A stretch of 64,000 bases of DNA from Cranoglanis bouderius (lineage: Eukaryota; Chordata; Actinopteri; Siluriformes; Cranoglanididae), in the NCBI GenBank assembly GCA_023630585.1, contig CM042565.1:8625013-8689012 (forward strand), written 5' to 3'. Within the stretch, counting starts at the first letter, position 1. Every line of letters begins with the position of its first letter. The translations under genes and the position numbers were made by a program. Shown here one piece after another: positions 1 to 12,000 of this stretch. The notes beneath the pieces were generated by a model that was not told where the DNA came from, ran no database searches, and was given only the letters and a program-made list of their open reading frames with translations.

Positions 1-958
1 TTGAAGGGGTGGGGGGTCAGCCTGTCAGTGCTCAGACCATACGCCTCACACTGTATCAAATTGGTCTGCATGGCTGTCATCCCAGAAGGAAGCCTCTTCT
101 AAAGATGATCCACAAGAAAGCCCACAAACAGTTTGCTGAAGACAAGCAGACTAAGGACATGGTTTACTGGAACCATGTCCTGTGGTCTGATGAGACCAAG
201 ATAAACTTATGGTGTCAAGCGTGTGTGGCAGCAACCAGGTGAGGAGTACAAAGACAAGTGTCTCTTGCCTACAGTCAAGCATGGTGGTGGAAGTGTCATG
301 GTCTGGGGCTGCATGAGTGCTGCTGGCACTGGGGAGTGTACTGTGACATGTACTGTGACATACTGAAGCAGAGCATGATCCCCACCCTTCGGAAACTGGG
401 CTGCAGGGCAGAATTCCAACATGATGATAACCCCAACACACCTCCAAGACGACCACTGCCTTGCTAAAGAAGCTGAGGGTAAAGGTGATGGACTGGCCAA
501 GCATGTCTCCAGACCTAAACCCTATTGAGCATCTGTGGGGCATCCTCAAACGGAAGGTGGAGGAGCGCAAGGTCTCTAACATCCACCAGCTCTGTGATGT
601 CGTCATGGAGGAGTGGAAGAGGACTCCAGTGGCAACCTGTGAAGCTCTGGTGAACTCCATGCCCAACAGGGTTAAGGCAGTGCTGGAAAATAATGGTGGC
701 CACACAAAATATTCACACTTTGGGCCCAATTGGGACATTTTCACTTAGGGGTGTACTCACTTTTGTTGCCAGCGGTTTAGACATTAATGGCAGTGTGTTG
801 AGTTATTTTGAGGGGACAGCAAATTTACACTTATACAAGCTGTACACTCACTACTTTACATTGTAGCAAAGTGTCATTTCGTCAGTGTTGTCCCATGAAA
901 AGATATAATAAAATATTTACAAAAATGTGAGGGGTGTACTCACTTTTGAGAGATACTG
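1..958 (+). mobile_element. Tc1-like DNA transposon, 5' end cut by window edge
   Basis: The right part of a Tc1/mariner element. Transposase pieces run in the plus direction: a helix-turn-helix end and the first catalytic Asp in VLWSDETK (near 180-200), a damaged middle, then an open stretch 461-748 carrying DLNPIEHLWG with the catalytic Glu and the usual C-terminus ending in HTKY. The inverted-repeat end is at 924-958 (GGGGTGTACTCACTTTTGAG... ending ACTG), followed by the TA target dinucleotide at 959-960. The reading frame breaks near 210 and again between 340 and 460, so it cannot make a full transposase. The left terminal repeat lies outside the window. Confidence 0.9.
9..748 (+). pseudogene. 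Broken Tc1-like transposase
   Basis: Fragments of a DD34E transposase in two plus-strand frames. The first (9-242) covers the end of the DNA-binding part and the first catalytic Asp (SDETK). The second (461-748, 95 codons) covers the DLNPIEHLW block with the catalytic Glu through to the stop. Between them the HGGGSVMVWGC-type block is readable in another frame near 279-310, and the second-Asp block near 412-440 is altered (HDDNPN rather than the usual HDNDPKH). At least two frameshifts; not functional. Confidence 0.85.
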
Positions 959-960
959 TA

Positions 961-1193
961 CATAAGTTATATACATTATATATAAGTTAAAAAATCGGTT
1001 TTATTAAATTGTCAGATTCCAGGTGACAATTATATAAGCATAATAACTTGAATGAGTTCCATCACTGTAACATAATTAGAAAATTATGGTACCACACTTT
1101 GCACTTTGATAACCGTGGCTATAGAGACTGTTAAATATATCATGGTGTATACATTGTAGATACTATTGCAAATAATAAATAAACAACAACAAC

Positions 1194-1225
<32 letters not shown>

Positions 1226-2244
1226 CAGAATAAAAATGACAATTTTTCTATTCAGAGCAATGTCAAGAAAAGGTTTTACTTACTCGAAAGCGAACCCTTT
1301 TAGGAATCACAGTGTGGCCCTTGTGTTGCTGGTAGCCATTGCAAATCACTGGCAGACTCATGTTGGATGAGACTTAATAACATGAATAACAGTAATATCT
1401 GCTAAACAGTAAAGTGTTCCCCAGGACCCACTAACATTCTGATAAAAGTTCAAAATCTTCATTACAACATCTCATATTGTCCTTCCTTGTGGAGTTCGAA
1501 TGTCCGAAAGCACACTGAAAGTATTCCACTGGGTGCCTCTGTCAGTTTCTCCACTCGCTCTTTTGTCAGCGTAGAGGAAAACTGACGTGGACTGAACAGT
1601 GATTCATTCAAATCTGGGAGGAAAAAATGAAAAGACAGACCCACCTTCTCCTTCCTCCCCTCCCTGACTCCAAATAAGGGAACTCATGATGGACTTCAAG
1701 AAGCTCACTTATAAAAGTGTTAGCTAGAACTTTAAAATTAATTTACAGAACAAAAACTGTTGCGTAAGATGCAACTGCCCCTCTTGGTGATGCTGTTATA
1801 TAAATAACCAAAATGATTTCAATGATGCCTCTGAGGCCTCAAGTGATTTCAATTCCCCTGTGGCTTGTGGTTTTGTTGCTTTCTTTGTCTCACTTACTCA
1901 TTTATATCCACACACATTTCTCACAAGCTAATAAACATGCTCCACTTTGTTAACACACTCATCTCCTTAATGTCTAGACATATTATGCTGGAGAATATGC
2001 TGGGAGCAGATATAAATCTGTTCTCTTGCTCTCCAAATGTCTGCTTGTGTAAAAATGTCTTGAATGATTTTGAGCCAAATGAAAAGAAAAAAAAAATGAA
2101 AAAAACAAAAAAACAAACAAACAAAAAAACCCACAACAAAATAACTGCTGGATTCAATTAGAGGAAAGCATGTGAATGTCTAATGAGCAGTCCCAAATAA
2201 ACTATATACAGAACACACAGATGGCGAGATGTTACAACGACATA
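961..2244. other. Gene-free stretch, no feature beyond simple repeats
   Basis: AT-rich sequence downstream of arcn1. An AAC/AAT triplet repeat lies at about 1184-1223 and an A-rich tract at about 2084-2135. I see no exon, RNA gene or recognisable transposon. Confidence 0.5.
1184..1223. repeat. AAC/AAT trinucleotide microsatellite
   Basis: A run of AAC units passing into AAT units, about 40 bases. Simple repeat with no coding context. Confidence 0.9.
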
Positions 2245-2316
2245 TCATACAGCGCTGTTGAATTCTCACTCGTGATTGGTTAGAAGGTGTAAGTTTATGT
2301 TAATGCATTTGCTCTA

Positions 2317-3901
2317 CAGTGGTGCTTGACAGTTTGTGAACCCTTTGGAATTTCCCAGATATCTGCATAAATATGAACTAAACATCAGATTTTCACAAGT
2401 CCTAAAAGTAGATAAAGAGAACCCAATTAAAGAAATGAGACAAAAAAAAAAATAATACTTGATAATTTATTTATTAAGGGAAATGATCTAATGTTTCATA
2501 TCTGTGAGTGGCAAAAGTATGTGAACCTTTAGGATTAGCAGTTAATTTGAAGGTGAAATTAGAGTCAGGTGTTTTCAAATCAGTGGGATGCCATTCAGGT
2601 GTGAGTGAGCGCCCTGTTTCATTTAAAGAACAGGGCTCTATCAAAGTCTGATCTTCACAACACATGTTTGTGGAAGTGTATCATGGCATGAACAAAGGAG
2701 ATTTCTGAGGACCTCAGAAAAAGAGTTGTTGATGCTAATCAGACTGGAAAAGGTGACAAAACCACCTCTAAAGAGTGTGGACTCCACCAATCCACAGTTC
2801 AGAAAGATTGTGTACAAATGGAGGAAATTCATTTACATACATTTACAGCATTTGGCAGACACCCTTATCCAGAGCAACTTACATTTATACATCTGAGCAA
2901 TTGAGGGTTAAGGGCCTTGCTCAAGGGCCCAACAATGGCAGCTTGGCGGTGCTGGGATTTGAACTCGTAACCTTCCAAAGAGTAGCCCAACGTCTTAACC
3001 ACTGAGCTACCAATGCCCTTCAAATTCAAGATCATTGTTACCCTCCATTGCTGCCCATCGGCAGTTTGCTAAAGATCACGTGGACAAGCCAGAAGGCTAT
3101 TGGAAAAATGTTTTGTAGATAGATGAGACCAAAATAAAACTTTTTGGTTTAAATGAGAAGCGTTATGTTTGGAGAAAGGAAAACGCTGTATTCCAGCATA
3201 AGAACCTTATCCCATCAGTGAAACATGCTGGTGGTAGTATCATGGTTTGGGTGTGTTTTGCTGCATCTGGGCCAGGACGGCTTGCCATCATTGATTGAAC
3301 AATGATTTCTGAATTATACCAGCGAATTCTAAAGGAAAATGTCAGGACATCTGTCCGTGAACTGAATCTCAAGAGGAAGTGGGTCATGCAGCAAGACAAT
3401 GACCCCAAGCACACAAGTCGTTCAATCAAAGAATGGTTAAAGAAGAATAAAGTTAATGTTTTGGAATGGCCAAGTCAAAGTCCTGACCTTAATCCAATAG
3501 AAATGTTGTGGAAGGACCTGAAGCAAGTAGTTTATGTGAGGAAACACAACAACATCCCAGAGTTGAAGCTGTTCTGTACTGAGAAATGGGCTAAAATTCC
3601 TCCAAGCCGATGTGCAGGACCGATCAACAGTTACCAGAAATGATAGTTGCAGTTATTGCTGCATAAGGGGGTCACACCAGAGACTGAAAGCAAAGGTTCA
3701 CATACTTTTGCTACTCACAGATATGTAATATTGGATCATTTTCCTCAATAAATAAATGACATAATATTTATATTTAGTATAATATTTATGTCTCATTTGT
3801 TTCATTAGGTTCTCTTTATCAGATTTTCTGATAGAAGTCCTAAAAGTAGATAATGTTTTAGGTCATATTTATGCAGAAAATTCTACTTTCAAGCACCACT
3901 G
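2317..3901 (+). mobile_element. Tc1-like transposon carrying a SINE
   Basis: Starts CAGTGGTGCTTGACAGTTTG after a TA at 2315-2316 and ends with the inverse, CAAGCACCACTG, at 3901. The right-hand TA is mutated. About 130 bases at each end are inverted copies (CCTAAAAGTAGATAA occurs at both ends). Transposase remains run in the plus direction with many stops; the longest open piece, 3302-3643, holds MQQDNDPKHTS with the second Asp and PDLNPIEMLW with the Glu. The DNA-binding part is interrupted at 2832 by the SINE. Inactive. Confidence 0.9.
2832..3021 (-). mobile_element. tRNA-derived SINE nested in a Tc1
   Basis: On the minus strand the right end reads as a tRNA-like head: an A-box (TAGCTCAGTGGTTAAG near 3010-2994) and a B-box (GAGTTCAAATCCC near 2968-2955). 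A body and an L2-type tail follow (GCTCTGGATAAGGGTGTCTG near 2877-2857) and then TAAATG-like units at 2850-2832. It is flanked by a 7-bp direct repeat, AAATTCA, at 2825-2831 and 3022-3028. A second copy of the same family lies at 27982-28158. The family looks like the HAmo-type SINEs of otophysan fish, from memory. Confidence 0.8.
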
Positions 3902-4510
3902 TGAAATATTATCATTCCTATAGTAACAGCTCATTCACAGGGACTTGTGTGGTGGACTCTCCACATAATCAAAAGCTAATTTAAAAACAAACAAACAAAA
4001 AACGTTATTTAACAAGTAAAAAAAAAAAAATCTATGAATATTGATATGGTGAAGTTTTCTGTAAGGAGATGTTTATTTAATCTTTACAGAAGGAGTCCCC
4101 AGTGTCAGTGCTTTGTAATGCATTTCTCACCACGGGGTTTTGTTTTTTGCCAATTCTCGTTAACAAGCTGTTTTACTGTATTACTAACTTTAAAAGAGAG
4201 AAAAAAATGAAGCTGAGGAAATGACTTTTTAGCCGTTATAATGTAAGTGATGACAGGACATTCTACATTAAAATGAATTATAAATGGTTAAAACCTAATG
4301 TGCCATTCATTAATAAATAGTAAATTGTGATTGTTGGTAATTTGCTGTGGTGTAAGTGGAATAAAACACTTCTGGATCTTCTGCTATTGGAAAATAATCC
4401 ATTTTGGGATCATAGCACATCACACCACTGTGTTGTTGATTATTTTTCTTATAACAGCATGCCCAGTCATGTTTTATTCCTTACATATACAACAACAAAG
4501 ACAATAACGC

Positions 4511-6038
4511 TTAAGTTTGACATTTGCCCTTGGACTCCAATTATACACAAGTTTTGAGTAAACTGATTTTGGGTGATTTAAAAAAAAGTAATATAGAAAA
4601 AGAGGCTTTTCACTTGGGTCCTTTTATACACTTTAATCATTTCTTTAATAAGTTTACACTGGAATGTTACTCATCATTACCCTATTCATTATTTTACAGT
4701 TTAAAAAAAAAAAAAATAATTGAATAGATTTTTTCCACTTCCCACCTACAATATGATTAACAAAACAGACAAGACAACGAAACAATAAACTTGAATGTCT
4801 TTCTTTTTTCCTTGGAGCAATGGAAAGAGTCAAGGCATGAATACAGAGAGCTTCAAGTGTCATTTCTGATGCTAGCATGTCAACCTGCGCTAGCAAATGT
4901 GCCGTAGAGCTCATGACTGAGGTTGAAACATATTAAGGTAGTTTTTCTGTAAAGTCCTTCTTGGAATTTTAATGCTAACCCTTCAAACCTAACATTACGT
5001 TACAGCGGAATGAAACCGTCACCAAAACTACAGGCCCTCTTCTTTTTAAATTATAGGTAAACGTGGCCCCTGATGACTTCCAAATCCCACATCTTATGTA
5101 TTGCACTCTCTACAACAACGCCAGCATAACCAGGAACTCCGTTTTCACACGTGTTGCCCGAAAGTCTGAACATCGCTGCCTCGTTGATAGTGAAGCTTAA
5201 AAGCACGCTTACTGAACTATTACAAACCTCAAAATGGATTTCAGTGCCATCCAACATGCCACTGGCTTACAGATTGCAGGAAAAAAGGCGATAATGCAGA
5301 TGAACCAGATACAAGTTTCGACTTGTCCGGCAGGCCACTTCACAGCAGATGAGAGAGATTAAAAAAAGTCCAGCAGAAAGAAAGATAAGATACACGAGGG
5401 AGGGGAATGGGGGAAATCACATACAAAGACATGTGAAATGAGGTCCATTTCATAGTACATGGTGCTGCCAGTGCAGGAAAGGAGTAGATAGGACAATGGT
5501 GGCTCGTTCAGTTGAAAACAGGAAAAGACTAACAACAGTGCAGGGATTTCAGACAGAGCAGAATCCCAGGACAAAAACGTAAGCAGATTTATGTAGAAAA
5601 CATGATACTGGCTAATTTACCCTTAATGCTAAATTGTATTAACCTTCAATAAAATTCCATAATCTATACAACCTATCTAGAAAAGACATGGTAGATTTGT
5701 ACAAATTATTCTCCTGTTAGCTCCATATGGTTTCGAACCGACTGGTTTGGCTGTGTCATTCTTGTTCATGATCACAAACCAATCCCTTCATAGAACTATT
5801 TACTTTTGTACAAAGATACAAATAAAGCAAACACTGCCAGCCATGGGGAAAAGTTTTGTTTTTTTTGGAAAGGGGGAAAAGTCCTGTTGAAGTACTGCTG
5901 AAGGCAAAAAAAGAAATTTTTTTTCATGCTCTATCTTTCTCTCTCTAGTTCGTACTGTGTTTATATTACTGTCAGTCTGATCACTGGTCTGATATTCTCT
6001 GAAGCTGGTCTCGGAGTTTTTGCTGATGAGTTCTTTCC
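4511..6038 (-). other. Probable arcn1 3' UTR and downstream DNA
   Basis: Directly after the arcn1 stop codon on the minus strand. No open reading frame of note, no recognisable repeat, and no convincing AATAAA signal that I could place with confidence. Vertebrate ARCN1 has a long 3' UTR, so part of this is probably transcribed; the end point is not determined. Confidence 0.35.
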
Positions 6039-9000
6039 TTAGAGTATTTCATACTTGTCGACCACGAAAGATGTTTCTGTGGAGAACCGCACCGGACTGT
6101 TCCCGTCCACCTGAGACACTTTAGTGACCTGCGAGAGGAGAAAATATTGCGTTAAAAATGATCAGCAAAATGAAGGAGATCCTGTTGTTCACCAAAACAG
6201 ATCTTTTTTTTTTGTGTGTGTGTGTGTGTGTGTGTACAAAAAAAACAAACAAAAAAAAAAACAGTATTGCCTCATTACTGAGCTCATGTGGTCAATAGAC
6301 TAGGAACAAAACAGCGTAATGGTCTACTAGGAAACAGTAGAATCTGGAAATCTTTCATCCGTCCATCCATCTTCTGTACCGCTTATCCTACACAGGGTCA
6401 CAGGGAGCCTGGAGCCTATCCCAAGGAACTTGAGGCACAAGGTGGGGGACACCATGGACAGGGTGCCAACTCATTGCAGGGCACAATCGCACACCCATTC
6501 CCACGCTACAGACAATTTAGAAATGCCAATCAGCCTACAACACATGTTTTTGGACTAGGGGAGGAAACCGGAGTACTCGGATGAAACCCCCGAAGCACGG
6601 GGAGAACATGCAAACTCTGTGCACACAGAGCGGAGGCAGGAATCAAACTCCAAATCCCGGAGGTGTGAGGCAAACGTGCTGACCACTATGCCACTGTGCC
6701 CCCCAGGTATCTTTCAATTTGTATAATATTCATGGCAAAAAAAAAATCCCCCACAACTGAATGGTTAAGATCTCATGTTACAGGACAATATGCTTTTTTC
6801 CCCCCCTCAGTTAAAATATTTCTGGAGTTCTTATTTTTTTTGCTGTTCTATTCTGACTGATTTGAGTTGGCGGGACTTTATTTGATCGGTGTGACTTCAG
6901 GCTTACCGAAGAAATAGAACAGAATTAACTGTCTGCTTATGTCTGCTTCCCTTTTACACCCTGCACAGACATTAAACTGGCCTTTTCTTGCTCAATGGAG
7001 GAATTTCGTCAGCAAATCATTTAGCTTGTGTGTAGTAATGGTGAGTAATTCTACCTCATGTTTTTTTTTTTGTGTGTGTGTGTGTGTGTATAAAGGTGAA
7101 ATGAATGAGAATTAGCAGAGTGCCTGCACTATACTTGAGATAGTGAACGTGATACGTACATGAGCTAATAAACACATTGTTAATAATAATAATAATAATA
7201 ACAACAACAACAACACTCATTACTTGCACATGGGTACATTGACAAAGTTCTTCATATTTGTATAATAAAACCTCACCATGTTACAAATAGAAAAACCCAA
7301 CAAAGTTTGATTTGATGTTGGCAGCAAGTCTCATGACCCTAAATGATAAGTCGGTCGTTGCTACATCATAGTAAGCAGTTAAATGAGAGGACATTACAGT
7401 GCATTTTAATCTATTTTATTAAATCAGAACGCAATATGCTTTTGCCCTGCTTATCAGAATAGCCAGATGGAAAGAGGGAGGTAGCAGTGCAGCGCAAACA
7501 AAAATATTTCCAAATACACTGCGCAATGATTCACATGTTAAAAAAAAAAAAAAAAAAAAAACATTGTGGAAGCTGCGTGCCCTATCATCATTACACACTT
7601 TTCTAGAAGTAGCACTGTTAGTAATATGTATAAGTAATTAAACTGTGGTTAGGGCTATATATTTCTTGCATCTCATCCATCCATTCATTCATTCATTCAT
7701 CTTCAGTAACTGCTTTATCCTGGTCTGGGTCACAGTGGATCTGTGTCTCTCGTGGGAACACTGGCTGTGAGATGAGAAATACACCCGGGCACCACGGATA
7801 CATGTATACATGTACTCATTCACACACTCATTCACACCTAGGTCCAATTCAGGAAACCGGAGAAGCTGGAGGAAACCCACAAAGAAACGAGGAGAACAGG
7901 CGAAACTCTACACAGACAGTAATCTGAGCTTAGAGTGATTCTGTAGCTGTGAGGCAGGGACACTACCTACTGCACTGCTCATTTCTTGAATCTTCCATTT
8001 CTAATTGTTTATGTAATGACAGATCTATACAATCATGTCAGAGTTTTTAACATCTAAAATTGTGCTGCCAGGGGCAAATTGCCTAATATAAGCCCACAGA
8101 AACACATTTACTCAATGTTTTGGCCAAATAATCTTGATCACTCAGTGTAGGACAAGGGCTTAGAAGTAGTGCATGTAATATATGAACATTAAGTTATGCA
8201 TATAAGCTGATTTAATTATATACAGGTGCATCTCAATAAATTAGAATGTCGTGGAAAAGTTAATTTATTTCAGTAATTCAACTCAAATTGTGAAACTCGT
8301 GTATTAAATAAATTCAATGCACACAGACTGAAGTAGTTTAAGTCTTTGGTTCTTTTAATTGTGATGATTTTGGCTCACATTTAACAAAAACCCACCAATT
8401 CACTATCTCAACAAATTAGAATATGGTGACATGCCAATCAGCTAATCAACTCAAAACACCTGCAAAGGTTTCCTGAGCCTTCAAAATGGTCTCTCAGTTT
8501 GGTTCACTAGGTAAGCCACAAACATTCATTGCCAAAGAAGCTGGCTGTTCACAGAGTGCTGTATCCAAGCATGTTAACAGAAAGTTGAGTGGAAGGAAAA
8601 AGTGTGGAAGAAAAAGATGCACAACCAACCGAGAGAACCGCAGCCTTATGAGGATTGTCAAGCAAAATCGATTCAAGAATTTGAGTGAACTTCACAAGGA
8701 ATGGACTGAGGCTGGGGTCAAGGCATCAAGAGCCACCACACACAGACGTGTCAAGGACTTTGGCTACAGTTGTCGTATTCCTCTTGTTAAGCCACTCCTG
8801 AACCACAGACAACGTCAGAAGCGTCTTACCTGGGCTAAGGAGAAGAAGAACTGGACTGTTGCCCAGTGGTCCAAAGTCCTCTTTTCAGATGAGAGCAAGT
8901 TTTGTATTTCATTTGGAAACCAAGGTCCTAGAGTCTGGAGGAAGGGTGGAGAAGCTCATAGCCCAAGTTGCTTGAAGTCCAGTGTTCAGTTTCCACAGTC

Positions 9001-12000
9001 TGTGATGATTTGGGGTGCAATGTCATCTGCTGGTGTTGGTCCATTGTGTTTTTTGAAAAGCAAAGTCACTGCATCCATTTACCAAGAAATTTTGGAGCAC
9101 TTCATGCTTCCTTCTGCTGACCAGCTTTTTGAAGATGCTGATTTCATTTTCCAGCAGGATTTGGCACCTACCCACACTGCCAAAAGCACCAAAAGTTGGT
9201 TAAATGACCATGGTGTTGGTGTGCTTGACTGGCCAGCAAACACACCAGACCTGAACCCTATAGAGAATCTATGGGGTATTGTCAAGAGGAAAATGAGAAA
9301 CAGGAGACCAAAAAATGCAGATGAGCTGAAGGCCACTGTCAAAGAAACCTGGGCTTCCATACCACCTCAGCAGTGCCACAAACTGATCACCTCCATGCCA
9401 CGCCGAATTGAGGCAGTAATTAAAGCAAAAGGAGCCCCTACCAAGTATTGAGTACATGTACAGTAAATGAACATACTTTCCAGAAGGCCAACAATTCACT
9501 AAAAATGTTTTTTTATTGGTCTTATGAAATATTCTAATTTGTTGAGATAGTGAATTGGTGGGTTTTTGTTAAATGTGAGCCAAAATCATCACAATTAAAA
9601 GAACCAAATACTTAAACTACTTCAGTCTGTGTGCATTGAATTTATTTAATACAGGAGTTTCACAATTTGAGTTGAATTACTGAAATAAATGAACTTTTCC
9701 ACGACATTCTAATTTATTGAGATGCACCTGTGTTTTAGTATTACATGTAAGTAACTACATTCTGTTATACCTTATGGGGTGTGCATATACAGTGGAGGAG
9801 TTTTAAATCAAAAAGGTGCATTAGGATGAGTTGATTTTTGGCCGATATTTTTCAACGGGCAGCTTAAGAAATGTAAACTTAAGGTTAGTGACCAAAAAAA
9901 AAAAAGTTTATTTAAAATTGATAATCCTTGTGAGTTTACAGTTACCCCCGCTAAAGACAACAAATTTACTGTGAGCCATGCTTCTCATCATTTGTGTACC
10001 TGAATGTCACAGTAGCTCCCTTTAGAGACGAATGATACATTGATGGGAAAGAAGTCATTCGGCTGGCCGGCTATGCTGAACTCCAGACTGCCGGTCTTGT
10101 TCTTTACGTCCACCATGGGCAGACACCACTCCAGAATGTTCCGTCTGCTGTCGTGTCGATACTCTCCATCCAGGTCACCAATCACGGGTGCGCCCACGCC
10201 CGATCTGCATCATTAGCATACACACGTACAGGTAAATTATGACAGGTGGCAGGACACAGTTTAGTGTACTCATTTAAGATAAAATATCTCCCATCAGAAA
10301 TAGAATAATACACAAATGTAGTACGTGTTAAATTATTAGATAGGCTTACGGTATCGGGATTGAGATGACAACGTCATTAAGTTCCAGCGATTCCTCCTGC
10401 AGTTCGTACTCAATGTTAACGTCACAGCTAGATCCGCTTTCTGAGGGCCAGCAGTTTACTGCAAACAGAGAAGGAGAAGAGAGAGAAAAAAAATGAACCT
10501 ACTCTGCAGTATAACAGCATGAGTACAGACATTGTTCTGGTGAAACAGTAACTGAGCCAAGTATAAAGAAGGCGCTGGAGCACTGACTTGTTAGTGGTAT
10601 AAGGGACTCGTCTGCGGTCTGGAGTCTCCACTTCAGCACTCCCACATCGTTGTTCAGGGGGAACGACTTCTCTGGGTTCTTCAGGCCGATTACTGAGTCT
10701 GCTGTGAACAGCTTCTTATCCACATTGGGGTGGGTCTATGGGAGTAGATAACACTTTAACCCATGCGATTTCAGTGACTTTACCAATGAATAATGCATGT
10801 CAGAGTAAGGTTCTTAGTCTACGTGTTGTGAATGTAATCTAGAAATCATCATGGTGACAGAACTTTTAATAAATGCAGATGTTTCAGATGCCTACCTGTA
10901 ACTGAACCCCTCTCTTATCATTGTTGTTGATGAGCAATCTGATGCGCCCGCTCTTCTCGTCTGAGACCCGAAGTGTGATCATGCCCAATATCTCCATGTT
11001 CTGCAGCCCTCCATCACGGCCACACGTGAGTGTGATCTTTTCCTCTATCCGCAAGTGCACACTGCAACCAGCAGAGGGCAAAAGAATGACACAGAGACAC
11101 TACTACTTCACATGGTCAAATTTGGACATTTTTACTATGTACACGCATCTTTCCAAAAACTACAGGCTTTCCTCAACTGAAACAGGTGTCTACGTAAAGT
11201 TACAGCATTTTAAAGTCATCTAATATACTTATGGAAAAAACATTACTGCCAAATTTTACAGAATTATAAGTTTACAGTGGGAAATGTGCATTCAGTTTTT
11301 TGATCATCAGCCTCATTGACACCAGTCTTTGCCACATATAAACTGAGGTAAAGGTTTTCCAAAATTTGTGGCATTTAAAAAGCCTCATCGTTGCATCTTA
11401 AACCGAAGTAAAACCGAAGTCGTTATATTTGGCTCTCCCACCATTTCCTCTGTCCTTGGGACCTAGTTATGTCCTCATTCCTCTTATACACATAAACATG
11501 TCAAACATTTTAAGAGTTAATTTTTACTCAAATTTACAGTTTGATAAATAAAATTAGTGCTGTTGTTAAGGGAAGCTTCTTTCATTTAAGGTCTATTACA
11601 AAGTTAAAACAGTTTCTCTCTACAAAAGACCTGGAAACTGTGATTCATGCTCTTATTACATCACGGTTGGACTACTGTAATTCTCTGTATGTTGGCCTTC
11701 CTCAATCTGCCGTATCACACCTGCAGCTTGTGCAAAACGCAGCAGCTAGATTTTTAACAGGGACTAAAAAGAGGGATCATATTTCTCCTGCTTTGGCATC
11801 TCTTCACTGGCTTCATGTAAAGTTCAGAACTGATTTAAAAATTCTTATTTATGTTTATAAAGCTCTTTCTGGTCTTGCTCCACAGTACATTACTGACCTT
11901 CTTCACCCTTACTCTTCTACCAGAACACGAAGATCTTGTAATCAACTTCTTCTATCGGTCCCTTGTTATCGTACTAAGACAAAGAGTGATCGAGCTTTTT

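Larger units (their letters stand above)
2245..4510 (+). repeat. Unassigned interspersed repeat (family X), interrupted by a Tc1
   Basis: The flanks of the Tc1 at 2317-3901 form one older repeat. 2245-2316 (CTGTTGAATTCTCACTCGTG...) continues at 3902-4510 (CCTATAGTAACAGCTCATTC... to TTGGAAAATAATCCATTTTG). A reverse-oriented copy, 47605 down to 46860, has the same blocks in the same order without this Tc1: the gattggt block, the ctatagtaacagct block and the ggtggactct block. Partial copies lie at 59640-60165 and about 53680-53960. The ends carry an inverted GTGGTGTGATG / CAT(A)CACC-like motif, but I cannot assign a family. Confidence 0.6.

Noticed and set aside
151..744. 197-codon open frame on the minus strand
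   Set aside because: Antisense shadow of the Tc1 transposase; no domain or start context.
2994..3012. tRNA-like A and B boxes on the minus strand, possible tRNA gene
   Set aside because: The boxes belong to a SINE head: they continue into a SINE body and L2-type tail, the cloverleaf is not complete, and the unit is flanked by a 7-bp target duplication.
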